This document shows positions 1 through 8,803 of a DNA stretch of 64,000 nucleotides, piece by piece. Source of the DNA: JABDMH01 sp965223165 (lineage in GTDB: Bacteria > Bacteroidota > Bacteroidia > Chitinophagales > Saprospiraceae). The notes below the pieces were generated by a model. The model had not been told where the DNA came from, made no database searches, and worked only from the letters and a program-made list of their open reading frames with translations. A program made the position numbers and the translations under genes. Within the stretch, counting starts at the first letter, position 1; each line of letters starts with the position of its first letter. The stretch is from assembly GCA_965223165.1 (NCBI GenBank), contig CBDCVQ010000019.1:186001-250000 (forward strand), in the 5' to 3' direction.

Positions 1-291
1 GATCCTTTGGATTTCTTCAGAAGTGATCCAGAGCTCGCTGACATGATTCCATCGATTGACACATTAGTCAACGCAAAGCAATGGTCATTTCAGAAAATGA
101 TGGCCGAGGACCTATTGAAGGGAGAGATAACGACCCGGGTTCATATGCCTGGTCGCATTAAAGCGGTGTCCGATCCGAATGCCGTCATCGAAGGCCGAAC
201 GGCCACAGTGACCACCAGCCTGAAGGAGGTCATCTCTAGTGACGCTCGTGAGTTACCCGATCTGGAGATAAAGTATCAAAGGCGCAGATAA
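1..291 (+). CDS. 3' end of an unrecognised protein (5' end outside window)
   Basis: The frame is open from the first base to a TAA at 289-291, giving 96 visible residues. No ATG start fits well: the first start-like codon is a TTG at 7, and the frame is already open before it, so this is best read as a C-terminal fragment. The fragment is soluble-looking, with mixed charge, no membrane segment and no motif I recognise. The end is a beta-strand-like stretch with alternating hydrophobic residues followed by a basic tail (QRRR). It converges on the ModF-like gene, whose stop is only 12 bases away. Function cannot be assigned from what is visible. It could be a lipoprotein or assembly factor, but nothing in the sequence proves it. 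Confidence 0.6.
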   Translation, partial: DPLDFFRSDPELADMIPSIDTLVNAKQWSFQKMMAEDLLKGEITTRVHMPGRIKAVSDPNAVIEGRTATVTTSLKEVISSDARELPDLEIKYQRRR

Positions 292-303
292 TGCGCCTGC
301 TGC

Positions 304-1914
304 CTACCGCAATTCATACTCCTTGGTCACTAACAACGGAACTTCATCTCGAAAATGACTGATGAAAATCAGGGTGTGCTGATCGGTCAAAATCTCGTTC
401 AGCAGCGTTTGACATTGGTGGATCGCCATCTCATCTAATCCTTGAAAAGGTTCGTCCAAGAGCAGTACCGGCGGCACTTTGATCAAGGCCCGCATGAAGA
501 ACAAAAGCCGCTGATGGCCCGTGGACAATTGATTAAAGGGGGTGTGCTCCGAGCCTTCCAAACCAAAATAGATGAACAGATGTTCTGCTAGTTTCCGCTG
601 TACCTCCGTCACTTGCCGCACGACAAATCCATCCCACAAGCCACTCAGGACCACATCGATGGCCGCTTGGTTGTAGGAAAAATAGGCATGAAGCTCCGGG
701 GAGGTAAATCCAATGCGACGCTTAATGTCCCAAATACTTTCCCCACTGCCGCGGCGATGATCAAATAAGTAGATCCGGTTGGCATAGGCCTGCGGATGGT
801 CACCGTAGATCAGTGCCAGGATCGTAGACTTGCCACTGCCATTGGGCCCCATCAGCGTCCACTTTTCTCCCGTCTTGACCTCCCACTGTATCCGCTGCAG
901 AATCGCCTGGTCATGGTATCGCACCTGGACTTGCTCAAACCTGAGCACGGATTGAGGTAACTGTGGATAAGAGGCCTGCAGGTAGGCTGCCTTGATGGAG
1001 TCCAGGGCATATTTCTTTCCGGCATCCAACTGGCGGGGCGTGGCGGCCTTTTGCCGCTCTTGCCGCAGCTCAAAGCGTCGGCCTTGCCGCTTGACACGAC
1101 CCTGGTCCAGGACGATTTCATGCGAAATACAGCGCGGCAAGGATCTAAAATGCCCCGACATCACGATCGTCAACCCGTACCGGAGGACCAGCTCATCCAT
1201 TTGGTCATTAAATATCTGACGGCTGCCATGATCCAGTCCGATGTGTGGATTGTCCAGCAGCAGGATCTTCGGGCGGCTCAAAATGGCCTTGGTGAGTATC
1301 ATCTTGCGGGTTTGTCCGCTGGAGAGTTTGATTCGCTCGGTGTCCAGCAGCCGATCCATGGACATGTTTTGCACTATCTCCTGGTGATCGGGATCATGCG
1401 CATCAAATCCTCCGGTGGCCAGGTAGTCCCGTACGGTCAGATGACCGTCGGAGTCAAACGCGTTGTAGCGCTGCTGGTAGTAGTGCACCGCATTGACGCT
1501 ACGAAATAGCTTGGAGGTATCCGTAAAAGAAACCAGGGTCATCGACTCCCTCCGCTCCTGCCGGCTCTCCGGATCCTGTAGAAACGGGTAGCTTAGCTCA
1601 CCCGAGAATATCCTTAGGTCGCCCCGGAGTGTTTTGGCCAACGCCGATTTGCCACTGGCCATATCTCCGGTGATGACCCAGTGCTCGCCAGCTCGGATAT
1701 CCCAAGTGACATCATGTAGCAAGGGAGTATGAAAGGCTCCACTGGTCACCTGTCGAAGGGAAATAAGCGGTTCGGCTGTCTTGGTCAACGTCAAAAGATT
1801 GCGATAGCGGCCGTAAGATAGTTGATTGGCCGATCTCTGTGGCACGGGGAGCGACCGCTCGATGTGGCTCTGTTTGGTTGGGGCCTCTGCCTTGATGCTG
1901 GTCATGGTTCTCAT
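304..1914 (-). CDS. ModF-like protein with two fused ABC ATPase domains
   Basis: This 536-residue protein has two ABC ATPase domains in tandem and no membrane segment. Domain 1 has Walker A at residues 83-90 (GDMASGKS), an SSGQ-type signature near 197-201 and a Walker B whose catalytic Glu is replaced by Asn (LLLDNP, about 217-223). Domain 2 has Walker A at 356-363 (GPNGSGKS), the family-typical GSGESIWDIKRRIG stretch, signature LSTGHQ near 463 and an intact LLLDEP near 483. The order and the WDIKRRIG segment match the ModF/PhrA family, soluble double ATPases of unclear role despite the molybdate-related name. No molybdate permease genes are nearby, so a transport role is not supported. I chose the ATG at 1914. 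A frame extension to 1974 adds 20 Cys/Arg-rich residues that look non-coding, and ATG at 1905 is also possible. The gene lies downstream of the TonB receptor on the same strand, 147 bases away. Confidence 0.85.
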   Translation of the reverse strand: MRTMTSIKAEAPTKQSHIERSLPVPQRSANQLSYGRYRNLLTLTKTAEPLISLRQVTSGAFHTPLLHDVTWDIRAGEHWVITGDMASGKSALAKTLRGDLRIFSGELSYPFLQDPESRQERRESMTLVSFTDTSKLFRSVNAVHYYQQRYNAFDSDGHLTVRDYLATGGFDAHDPDHQEIVQNMSMDRLLDTERIKLSSGQTRKMILTKAILSRPKILLLDNPHIGLDHGSRQIFNDQMDELVLRYGLTIVMSGHFRSLPRCISHEIVLDQGRVKRQGRRFELRQERQKAATPRQLDAGKKYALDSIKAAYLQASYPQLPQSVLRFEQVQVRYHDQAILQRIQWEVKTGEKWTLMGPNGSGKSTILALIYGDHPQAYANRIYLFDHRRGSGESIWDIKRRIGFTSPELHAYFSYNQAAIDVVLSGLWDGFVVRQVTEVQRKLAEHLFIYFGLEGSEHTPFNQLSTGHQRLLFFMRALIKVPPVLLLDEPFQGLDEMAIHQCQTLLNEILTDQHTLIFISHFRDEVPLLVTKEYELR

Positions 1915-2061
1915 TTTATCAATGAATGATCTCGGACTATATCGGGAGCATGTTAATCTGCAGGGGCACTGCAATCCTCTGTGGCTTATACTATGGAGGG
2001 CTGACGGTAGGGAGGGAGGCGGTCACCCTAACGTGAAAGCGCCTCCCCCACGACACTTTTC

Positions 2062-4440
2062 TCAAAATTCTACTCGGTAGTTTAACACCGGAAATAATCC
2101 GGTATGTGTGTCGACACCCACTTTCTGCTGACTGCGGATATAGTAATCCTCCAAGGGATTTAGCCGATTTGTGATATTCTGTATGTCCAGCATAATCGCA
2201 TGCGTCATCTTCTTTCGATTGATTTTATAGCTGACGCCTACATCCAAGCGATAATAGGCGCCGATGGATTCGCTTAAAAAGCGACTATTATCCCGCACAC
2301 CGTATCCTAATTCACTCGATTTTGCCATATCAAAGGGAGTGGTTCGGTTGCCTCCATTGAGTACAACTTTTCCGTTGATGCCCAATATTTTATTTTTCTG
2401 CCGCCCCTTGGTAAATTCTTTCCCAGCTAATAGATTGCTTTGATATCGGCTGTTAAATCGGGTATTAAACCACTCTCCCTCCAGGTTTCTAAATTTTGAA
2501 TCGAATAAACTGCCTGTCCAAAGAAAATAGTAGGATCGGCTAAAGTTCTTCTCCAAGGTGAGATCGAGACCGTAATTTCTCCCTCTGCCTTCGGCCACGC
2601 CGGCCCCGGCATCCAGCATATCCCAGAAGTCCAGCACATTGACCATGGACTTCAGACCACCCCGCTCGTTTTCGACCGGGATGTCATACAGGTGCTGATA
2701 GTACAGCTCCACCTTCATCCGAAAGTTTTTGCTAAACTGGTGGTCATAGCCAGCCACGGCGTGGAAAGACTTCGTGTAGTCCAAATTACGATTGGGTAGT
2801 GTTCGTTTTTGGTCATCCGCGCTGGTCTCAATAAAATAGAACACAGGGTGCTCCGGTTTGGAATGAAGCCCCAGGGCCAGGTGAAGCGACTGCTTGTCGG
2901 AGAGTGTCCATCGCGATGCTAGTCGCGGCTCGATCGAACTGTGCTTGGTCAATTCAAAATAATTAAAATGCAACCCTGCGGTGATCGTCCATTTTTCGCT
3001 GACTCGATGTTTCCACTGCGAAAACAACTGGTACTGCCTGGCGGATCCAGTATCTTGCAGGTAGGTAAAAAACTGGTTGTCTGCTACCTCCCATTCTCTG
3101 GAAAAGAAATCAAAACCATGGTGACTGCCCTCGCCACCAATTTTGAGCGAGTTTCGAGCGTCGATCTTTTTATGGTAGGTGGTGCGTAGGCGGAGGTAGT
3201 TGTTGTTGAAAACATTGACCAAGTCGGTGACCGGCGCGTAATCATTGCGCGGGTCTAAATAATAATCGTCGTCATCCGTGTTGTGAATGGAGCCCGCGAT
3301 GACCGTGTGTAGATAACTATCGTTGGACAGCAACAAACGATGGGATAATCCGAGCGTGCCCACGAATGCACGTTCATTAAATCCATACCGTTCCTCCCCC
3401 ATCTCCCAGGCGATCGAGTCTGCCACGGGCTCTTCATAAGCACGGTTCTTGCCAAACAGGCCGAAGACATTAAACTGACCCATTGACTTGGATGGCAAAT
3501 TGATATTGAAAGAAAGGTCTCCATATTCCGGCAGCACATCCCCGACCGGGTTTAGGCCGATCTGCTGAAGGAGGGACAAGGTTGAGTATCTGAAGTTGAC
3601 CAGATAACTGGCTCCTCCGGTCGGCCCGATGGGTCCTTCGCTAGACACCTCCGTTCCAAGGATGCCCAGCATAAAGGCATGTTCTCTCTTTTGGTTATTA
3701 CCCTTGCGGAGGTTGAGATCAAAGGCTCCGGAGGTGGCATTGCCAAACTCCGCCGGAAAGGCCCCGGTATAGAAATCGGACCGCGACAATAAGCCACTAC
3801 TCAGCATGCTGATCCCGCCTCCGGTATTGCCGAGTGCACCAAAGTGGTTGGGGTTGGGTATCTCGATACCTTCCAACCGCCACAGCACACCCCGGGGAGA
3901 ATTGCCCCGCACGATAATCTCATTAAATAGATCGGAGGAGCCACCCGTCGTGGACACGCCAGCAAAGTTTTGGGCCATACGAGCCGGGTCAAACAAGCTC
4001 GAAGCATATCTCCCCGTCTCCTCCACCGAAAATGAGCGCGCGCTCGCGATGGCCATTTCATTTAACGGTTGTGACTTGCCGTCGCTGGCCTTGACGACGA
4101 TCTCCTCCATCGCCACCACCGATTCGGTCAGTTCTAGATCCAAGACGACTTCTTTACCTGTCGTGACGAGCATGAATGGTAGTACCTGCGTCTCATATCC
4201 GAGATAGGTCACTTGTAGCGACTGTCGTCCGATCGGCACGTTTTCGATGCGAAATGTCCCATCGGCATCGGTACTGCCACCCAGCACCGGGTCACTATCG
4301 AGGACGAGAACGCTGGCGCCAACTAATGGTACCATGCTCTCCCTATCCACGATCTGCCCTCGTATGGTCTGCGAATGAGTTTGGGCAAGGATGTAGGACA
4401 AGGGGCACAGCAATGCCCATAGAAATGCAACTGTTTTCAT
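2062..4440 (-). CDS. TonB-dependent outer-membrane receptor with carboxypeptidase-like N-terminal domain
   Basis: The 792-residue protein starts with a Sec signal peptide (about 1-20, ending in LAQ). A CarboxypepD_reg-like beta domain follows at about 23-110 (IRGQIVD, GASVLV, DADGTFRI, VTYLGYET). Next come a TonB-box/linker region, a plug domain at about 115-235 (EIIVRGNSPRGVLWRLEGIEIPN) and a long beta-barrel ending in an aromatic residue (YRVEF), as outer-membrane barrels do. Such receptors import substrates across the outer membrane using energy from TonB-ExbBD. The CarboxypepD_reg form is typical of Bacteroidota. No SusD-like partner is present, so this is not a classical Sus pair, and the substrate is unknown. 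It is divergent from the sugar-porter MFS gene across 259 bases, which makes a shared sugar substrate possible but unproven. The ATG at 4440 is preceded by an A/T-rich leader without a Shine-Dalgarno sequence. Confidence 0.93.
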   Translation of the reverse strand: MKTVAFLWALLCPLSYILAQTHSQTIRGQIVDRESMVPLVGASVLVLDSDPVLGGSTDADGTFRIENVPIGRQSLQVTYLGYETQVLPFMLVTTGKEVVLDLELTESVVAMEEIVVKASDGKSQPLNEMAIASARSFSVEETGRYASSLFDPARMAQNFAGVSTTGGSSDLFNEIIVRGNSPRGVLWRLEGIEIPNPNHFGALGNTGGGISMLSSGLLSRSDFYTGAFPAEFGNATSGAFDLNLRKGNNQKREHAFMLGILGTEVSSEGPIGPTGGASYLVNFRYSTLSLLQQIGLNPVGDVLPEYGDLSFNINLPSKSMGQFNVFGLFGKNRAYEEPVADSIAWEMGEERYGFNERAFVGTLGLSHRLLLSNDSYLHTVIAGSIHNTDDDDYYLDPRNDYAPVTDLVNVFNNNYLRLRTTYHKKIDARNSLKIGGEGSHHGFDFFSREWEVADNQFFTYLQDTGSARQYQLFSQWKHRVSEKWTITAGLHFNYFELTKHSSIEPRLASRWTLSDKQSLHLALGLHSKPEHPVFYFIETSADDQKRTLPNRNLDYTKSFHAVAGYDHQFSKNFRMKVELYYQHLYDIPVENERGGLKSMVNVLDFWDMLDAGAGVAEGRGRNYGLDLTLEKNFSRSYYFLWTGSLFDSKFRNLEGEWFNTRFNSRYQSNLLAGKEFTKGRQKNKILGINGKVVLNGGNRTTPFDMAKSSELGYGVRDNSRFLSESIGAYYRLDVGVSYKINRKKMTHAIMLDIQNITNRLNPLEDYYIRSQQKVGVDTHTGLFPVLNYRVEF

Positions 4441-4699
4441 AGTATTTAATTAGAAAAAATGAAGGGTTGACTACCGCCTGCTACTTGGCAACTGTGATGT
4501 CAGGCGGCTCGTTTTATTCGTTGTTTTGCTTGCGGCCATTTAATTGATTACACCTCTATAGACGCAAGGATTTGTTCATACCCCTATGGCGATGGCATCT
4601 TTTTTTATCAAGGCAATTGATGTCCTTCATCGTCAGCGCCAGACCAAGCCGGGAGCACTAAGAATTCTGCTATCTTAGGTCGGAATATGAACCGATGCC

Positions 4700-6031
4700 A
4701 TGGCAAGAAATCAAGTATTTAACTGGTCGATCGCAGTCGCCTTAGCGGGCTTTCTCTTCGGCTTTGACACGATCGTCATTTCCGGTGCCGACCAACCCAT
4801 CCAGCGCCTCTGGAACACGAGTCCGTTGTTTCATGGCAATTTTATCATGGCCATGGCTCTTTGGGGTACGGTTGTTGGCGCATTACTCGGCGGCATACCC
4901 TGTGACCGGTACGGACGTCGCAAGACCTTGTTTTGGATTGGCATATTGTATCTGATATCGGCGTTGGGTTCCGGGCTTGCCCCCGATCCCTATTCCTTTT
5001 CCTTCTTCCGGTTTATTGGTGGACTGGGCGTGGGAGCTTCCTCCGTAGCTGCTCCCACCTACATTGCCGAGATCTCATCGCCCGAGCGCAGGGGGAGGTT
5101 GGTGGCGCTTTACCAATTCAATATTGTATTTGGTATTCTCGTGGCCTTTATCTCCAACTATCTGATCGGCGCCTTGGTCGAAAACCATGCCTGGCGATGG
5201 ATGCTCGGTGTCGAAGCCATTCCGGCGGCAATCTATTGCATCATGGTCCTGCGGGTGCCGGAGAGTCCCCGCTATCTATTGACCAAGCGAGGAGACGAAG
5301 AAGGGGCGAGCTCCGTGCTGGCTGCCATGTACCCCAAGGATCAGATCGTCGAGGTCATCAGCAAGATCAAAGAGGCGGCCACTGGGGCGGCAAAGGCGGC
5401 ACTCTTCTCGGGCAAATTCAAGTTTGCCTTGACGTTGGCATTTCTGGTCGCCTTCTTCAATCAGCTTTCCGGCATCAATTTCGTGCTCTATTATGCACCA
5501 CGCCTGCTCGAAGCGGCCGGTATCGGAGCCGATGATGCCCTGCTGCAATCTACCAGTATCGGAGTCGTCAATCTGCTGTTTACCCTGCTTGGTATGTATC
5601 TGATAGATCGAATGGGTCGGCGCACCCTGCTGGTGATTGGGTCCATTGGTTATATCATCAGCCTGAGCGTGGTGGCATGGTGTTATGCCACGGGAGCCAG
5701 CCAGATCCTGCTGTTGAGCTTTGTTCTGATGTTTATCGCCTCGCACGCGATCGGTCAGGGTGCCATCATCTGGGTCTTCATCTCGGAGATATTTCCCACC
5801 GAAGTGCGCGCCAATGGGCAGGCTTGGGGCTCCGGCACACATTGGGTTTTTGCGGGTTTGATCACCGCGCTCACCCCCTTCTTCATCAATTTGGTGGGTG
5901 AGAATCCCTGGCCTTTGTTTGCCTTCTTCGCTGGCATGATGGTGCTACAACTGATCTTTGCCGTATTCATGATGCCGGAGACCAAGGGTGTGAGCCTGGA
6001 GGAACTGCAAAAGCGATTGCAAAGACGCTAA
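4700..6031 (+). CDS. Sugar-porter family MFS transporter (XylE-like)
   Basis: This 443-residue integral membrane protein has the hydrophobic pattern of 12 helices. Family signatures of the sugar porter (SP) branch of the major facilitator superfamily are all visible: GFLFGFDTIVISG in TM1, DRYGRRK at residues 69-75 in the loop after TM2, PESPRYLL before the central loop, QLSGIN in TM7, a DRMGRR repeat in the second half, and PETKG near the C terminus. Members are proton symporters or facilitators for hexoses and pentoses in the inner membrane. The exact sugar cannot be told from sequence. The ATG at 4700 gives the expected short cytoplasmic N terminus before TM1. It is divergent from the TonB receptor, so outer- and inner-membrane steps of uptake of one sugar may be paired here; that link is inference. 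The 3' flank runs into the octanucleotide array ahead of the exonuclease gene. Confidence 0.92.
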   Translation: MARNQVFNWSIAVALAGFLFGFDTIVISGADQPIQRLWNTSPLFHGNFIMAMALWGTVVGALLGGIPCDRYGRRKTLFWIGILYLISALGSGLAPDPYSFSFFRFIGGLGVGASSVAAPTYIAEISSPERRGRLVALYQFNIVFGILVAFISNYLIGALVENHAWRWMLGVEAIPAAIYCIMVLRVPESPRYLLTKRGDEEGASSVLAAMYPKDQIVEVISKIKEAATGAAKAALFSGKFKFALTLAFLVAFFNQLSGINFVLYYAPRLLEAAGIGADDALLQSTSIGVVNLLFTLLGMYLIDRMGRRTLLVIGSIGYIISLSVVAWCYATGASQILLLSFVLMFIASHAIGQGAIIWVFISEIFPTEVRANGQAWGSGTHWVFAGLITALTPFFINLVGENPWPLFAFFAGMMVLQLIFAVFMMPETKGVSLEELQKRLQRR

Positions 6032-6170
6032 TATGAAGTGGTTTGGATCCTCCCGACCCTTCCTTTGTTCTTGTATTGTCAATCGAGTTCCGAGGAGACA
6101 GACGGTAGACGGTCGAGGTTGCACTCAAGATGGGTGCTAACGTGAGCGATTGACACAACTCCTCCTAAAT

Positions 6171-6240
6171 GTCTAATTGTCTAATTGTCTAATTGTCTAA
6201 TTGTCTAATTGTCTAATTGTCTAATTGTCTAATTGTCTAA
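6171..6240 (+). repeat. Octanucleotide tandem array, 8.75 copies of GTCTAATT
   Basis: Eight perfect copies of GTCTAATT plus six bases of a ninth run from 6171 to 6240. The array stops 13 bases before the TTG start of the exodeoxyribonuclease III gene, so it occupies the place where promoter and leader should be. Each unit carries TTG and TAAT, which resemble parts of the Bacteroidota -33 (TTG) and -7 (TAnnTTTG) elements. Units of eight bases in a promoter change spacing when they expand or contract. Confidence 0.97.
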
Positions 6241-6253
6241 ACGATAACAAACT

Positions 6254-7024
6254 TTGGGTACACGAATTATTTCTTGGAACGTCAATGGCATTCGAGCGGC
6301 CGTCAAGAAGGACTTTGCAGCCAGTATGCAACGTGAAGATGCCGACGTGATCTGTCTACAGGAGACGAAGGCGCAGCCGGATGAGGTGGAAGCAGCCCTG
6401 GAAGCACTGAATGGCTATCATGTTTACGCCAATTCTGCTGTGAAGAAAGGATACTCCAGCACGGCCATTTTGAGCAAGGCAGCGCCGATCGCCGTCGAAC
6501 CGGACATGGGGGTCAAGAAACACGATCAAGAGGGCCGGATCCTGGCCGCGGAATACCCTGATTTCTATCTCGTCACCGTGTATGTGCCCAATTCCGGGAG
6601 AGGGCTGCCCAGACTGGCGTATCGGGCTGATTGGGACAAGGCTTTCCTCCGTTATCTGCGCCGGCTCCGGAAAAGCAAGCCGGTCATTGTCTGCGGTGAC
6701 TTCAATGTGGCGCATCAGCCAATCGATATCGCCCGACCCAAATCCAACTACAACAAAACCGCCGGCTATACCCAACAGGAAATTGATGGATTCACCACTT
6801 TTCTAAAGAAGGACTTTGTGGATGCCTTTCGCCTTCTACACCCGGAGGAAGTGGCCTATACCTGGTGGAGCTACATGTTTAATGCCCGCAAGAAGAATAT
6901 CGGCTGGCGCATCGACTACTTCCTGGTGTCCAAGGACCTGCAGGACCGGATCAGTAGCAGCGGCATGCTCTCCGATGTCATGGGCTCCGACCACTGCCCC
7001 ATCGACCTGGTGTTGGCGAGTTAG
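6254..7024 (+). CDS. xth: Exodeoxyribonuclease III (AP endonuclease, ExoIII/Xth family)
   Basis: This 256-residue single-domain protein belongs to the endonuclease/exonuclease/phosphatase fold and is of normal length for ExoIII. Conserved active-site elements are in order: N11 (WNVNGIR), E37 (LQETK), Y110 (TVYVPN), D149 and N151 (CGDFNVAH), and D246-H247 (GSDHCP). The enzyme cuts DNA 5' to abasic sites and removes 3' blocking groups in base-excision repair, and acts in the cytoplasm. The start is an uncommon TTG at 6254. An in-frame stop lies at 6245-6247 and the next ATG would remove the first catalytic motif, so TTG is the only sensible start. The last codons and stop (GCG AGT TAG) merge into the GAGTTAGC repeat family that fills the 3' flank, and an octamer array ends 13 bases upstream. 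Copy-number change at either end could alter expression. Confidence 0.95.
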   Translation: MGTRIISWNVNGIRAAVKKDFAASMQREDADVICLQETKAQPDEVEAALEALNGYHVYANSAVKKGYSSTAILSKAAPIAVEPDMGVKKHDQEGRILAAEYPDFYLVTVYVPNSGRGLPRLAYRADWDKAFLRYLRRLRKSKPVIVCGDFNVAHQPIDIARPKSNYNKTAGYTQQEIDGFTTFLKKDFVDAFRLLHPEEVAYTWWSYMFNARKKNIGWRIDYFLVSKDLQDRISSSGMLSDVMGSDHCPIDLVLAS

Positions 7025-7061
7025 CGAGTTGGCGAGTTCCGAGTTCTGAGTTCCGAGTTCC

Positions 7062-7125
7062 GAGTTAGCGAGTTAGCGAGTTAGCGAGTTAGCGAGTTAG
7101 CGAGTTAGCGAGTTAGCGAGTTAGC
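7062..7125 (+). repeat. Octanucleotide tandem array, 8 copies of GAGTTAGC, with heptamer relatives
   Basis: Eight perfect GAGTTAGC units span 7062-7125. They are flanked by degenerate seven-base cousins (GAGTTCC, GAGTTCT, GAGTTGC) from 7021 to about 7150 and again between the copies of the 140-bp element and up to about 7860. The family begins inside the final codons of the exonuclease gene, whose stop codon is part of a repeat unit. Confidence 0.95.
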
Positions 7126-7158
7126 GAGTTGCGAGTTAAAAGTTCCGAGTGAAGAGTA

Positions 7159-7813
7159 GCGGTTTGATGGGAGATTGATGATGGTGATGATGATGATGGT
7201 GATTTCTCCGTATGCGACTGCGTCCTGTGGCCGAGGCCGCCGTCCTCGCCTGACGCTTCCTGGTTCCCTCTCAACATCTACACCATTAAACAGCTAAACA
7301 TGCGAGTTGCGAGTTGCGGTTTGATGGGGGATGGATGATGGTGATGGTGATGATGATTTCTCCGTATGCGACTGCGTCCTGTGGCCGAGGCCGCCGCCCT
7401 CGCCGGACGCTTCCTGGTTCCCTCTCAACATCTACACCATTAAACAGCTAAACTTGCGAGTTGCGAGTTAAGAGTAGCGGTTTGATGGGAGATTGATGAT
7501 GGTGATAGTGATGATGATTTCTCCGTATGCGACTGCGTCCTGTGGCCGAGGCCGCCGTCCTCGCCTGACGCTTCCTGGTTCCCTCTCAACATCTACACCA
7601 TTAAACAGCTAAACTTGCGAGTTGCGAGTTAAGAGTTCCGAGTTCCGAGTGAAGGAGTTCCGAGTTGCGAGTTGCGAGTTCCGAGTAGCGGTTTGATGGG
7701 GGATTGCTGATGATGATTTCTCCGTATGCCACTGCGTCTTGTGGCCGAGACCGCCGCCCTCGCCGGACGCATCCTGGTTCCCTCTCAACATCTACACCAT
7801 TAAACAGCTAAAC
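7159..7813 (+). repeat. Four copies of a ~140-bp intergenic element separated by GAGTTGC/GAGTTCC heptamers
   Basis: Copies lie at about 7159-7299, 7316-7453, 7477-7614 and 7688-7813. Each begins GCGGTTTGATGGG, passes through a variable GATGATGGT run and a conserved CTCCGTATGC, and ends ACCATTAAACAGCTAAAC. The centre holds an imperfect hairpin: an outer GCGTC(C)/(G)GACGC stem and an inner CGAGG/CCTCG stem around CCGCCGY. The second copy pairs best, with six outer base pairs. Copies differ by point changes and by length of the GAT run, so they are not freshly made. No convincing reading frame persists through all copies, and there is no transposase. The linkers between copies are short heptamers of the same type that fills the rest of the 7025-7956 gap. 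Confidence 0.9.
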
Positions 7814-7956
7814 TTGCGAGTTCTGAGTTAAGGAGTTGCGAGTTGCGAGTTAGCGAGTTGGCAGGTTGAGTAGTCGCGAGCCCGTCAGCAACTATAGGCA
7901 CTTTAGGTCACTGTAGGTCACCATAGGCACTCCATGCAAACCCTAGGCACTCCAAA

Positions 7957-8775
7957 CTACAGCTTCACAAACCGCCGGGTCTCCAGACCATCGCTGGAGG
8001 CCAGTCGCACGAAGTATATACCTGCCGGATATTGCGACAGTGTCACCTCAATGGAGCGGGTGCTAGCAGCAATGCTGCGCTGATAGAAGGCTTGTCCGGC
8101 GCTGTTCGTGATGGCCAGGTGCTCTGGCTGATCGTCCGTATCGGACCATTGAATCTGTAGGAAATCCTGCGCGGGATTGGGAGCGACCTGCAGCTCAAAC
8201 TGCGCCAAATCGTAGAGGCCGGAGACCTGCGCTTCGGGCAAAGTGAGGCTGGTCGTGTCGGGATCATCTCCGGACGTGCCTCCGTTGGCGTTGACCGCGT
8301 TACCGGCCGCGTAGAAGGCTACATCGCCGGTACCGGCCGACGGAGCTGTCCACTCGATCTCCCAGGCGCTGGTGCCCGATCGCTGGCTGTGCTCAAAGTA
8401 GTCAATGCCTGAGATGCTGGTGACTTGAGTACCCCCTGCCGGTGCGCCAAAGGTTCCAGCGCCGGCATTTGCGCCATCCAGGGCTACCGCCATAAAACCA
8501 AAGCCCTCTGCACCGTTTGCCGCAATACTAACTTGCAGAGTGTAGGCTGCTCCGGGCTCGTACTCGGTCACCGTATCGCCCTGTGCCGTGACCAGGGTGA
8601 GAGAAACGTTGGCACCAAAATCGCCACCTTGATGGCAGTTGCTACAGAAGCCCTGTGCCAGGGGCCCACCCGTACGGTCTGTGTCTTGGTTGGCACCGGC
8701 TCCGCCTGAACTGGCCAGCCACAAGCAAGCAGCTGCAAATAAGAGCGTGTAAAGGAGTAACGTATTTCTCTTCAT
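7957..8775 (-). CDS. Secreted Reeler-like/choice-of-anchor V protein with CxxCH motif and T9SS type A sorting domain
   Basis: This 272-residue protein is exported by a signal peptide (about 1-28, hydrophobic stretch LLLYTLLFAAACLWLA). A CSNCH motif follows at residues 44-48 in a short Gly-rich segment, as in c-type heme binding or a structural Cys pair. Residues about 52-180 form a beta-rich Reeler/choice-of-anchor V-like domain (FGFMAVAL, WTAPSAGTGDVAFYAAGNAVNANG). The last 80 residues are a type A sorting domain (VAPNPAQDF... GIYFVRL... RRFVKL), which directs passage through the type IX secretion system and attachment at the surface. Function is unknown in this family. In Bacteroidota, proteins with this CxxCH plus Reeler-like layout are recurrent, but I cannot tell whether heme is bound. 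A perfect 16-bp palindrome lies 29 bases upstream of the start. Confidence 0.85.
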   Translation of the reverse strand: MKRNTLLLYTLLFAAACLWLASSGGAGANQDTDRTGGPLAQGFCSNCHQGGDFGANVSLTLVTAQGDTVTEYEPGAAYTLQVSIAANGAEGFGFMAVALDGANAGAGTFGAPAGGTQVTSISGIDYFEHSQRSGTSAWEIEWTAPSAGTGDVAFYAAGNAVNANGGTSGDDPDTTSLTLPEAQVSGLYDLAQFELQVAPNPAQDFLQIQWSDTDDQPEHLAITNSAGQAFYQRSIAASTRSIEVTLSQYPAGIYFVRLASSDGLETRRFVKL

Positions 8776-8803
8776 CAGTGATAGAATTTAAACAAGGCTA
8801 TTT

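Larger units (their letters stand above)
7025..7956. other. Intergenic region of 0.9 kb built almost entirely from short and medium repeats
   Basis: Between the exonuclease gene and the convergent CxxCH/Reeler-like gene there is no believable gene. The content is the GAGTTAGC and GAGTTNC arrays, four 140-bp elements and, at 7885-7955, a degenerate run of 'actnTAGGCACT'-like pieces (cactttaggtcactgtaggtcaccatagg and similar) just after the stop of the minus-strand gene. I see no clear terminator with a T-run for either neighbour, although the hairpins of the 140-bp elements could stop transcription. Confidence 0.8.

Noticed and set aside
304..1914. Naming the double-ATPase as a molybdate importer subunit
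   Set aside because: ModF-like proteins lack membrane partners and their role in molybdate transport is not established; no modA, modB or modC lies nearby.
7062..7813. Repeat cluster as a CRISPR array
   Set aside because: The spacers between the 140-bp copies are themselves simple heptamer repeats, the units are far too long, and no cas gene is present.
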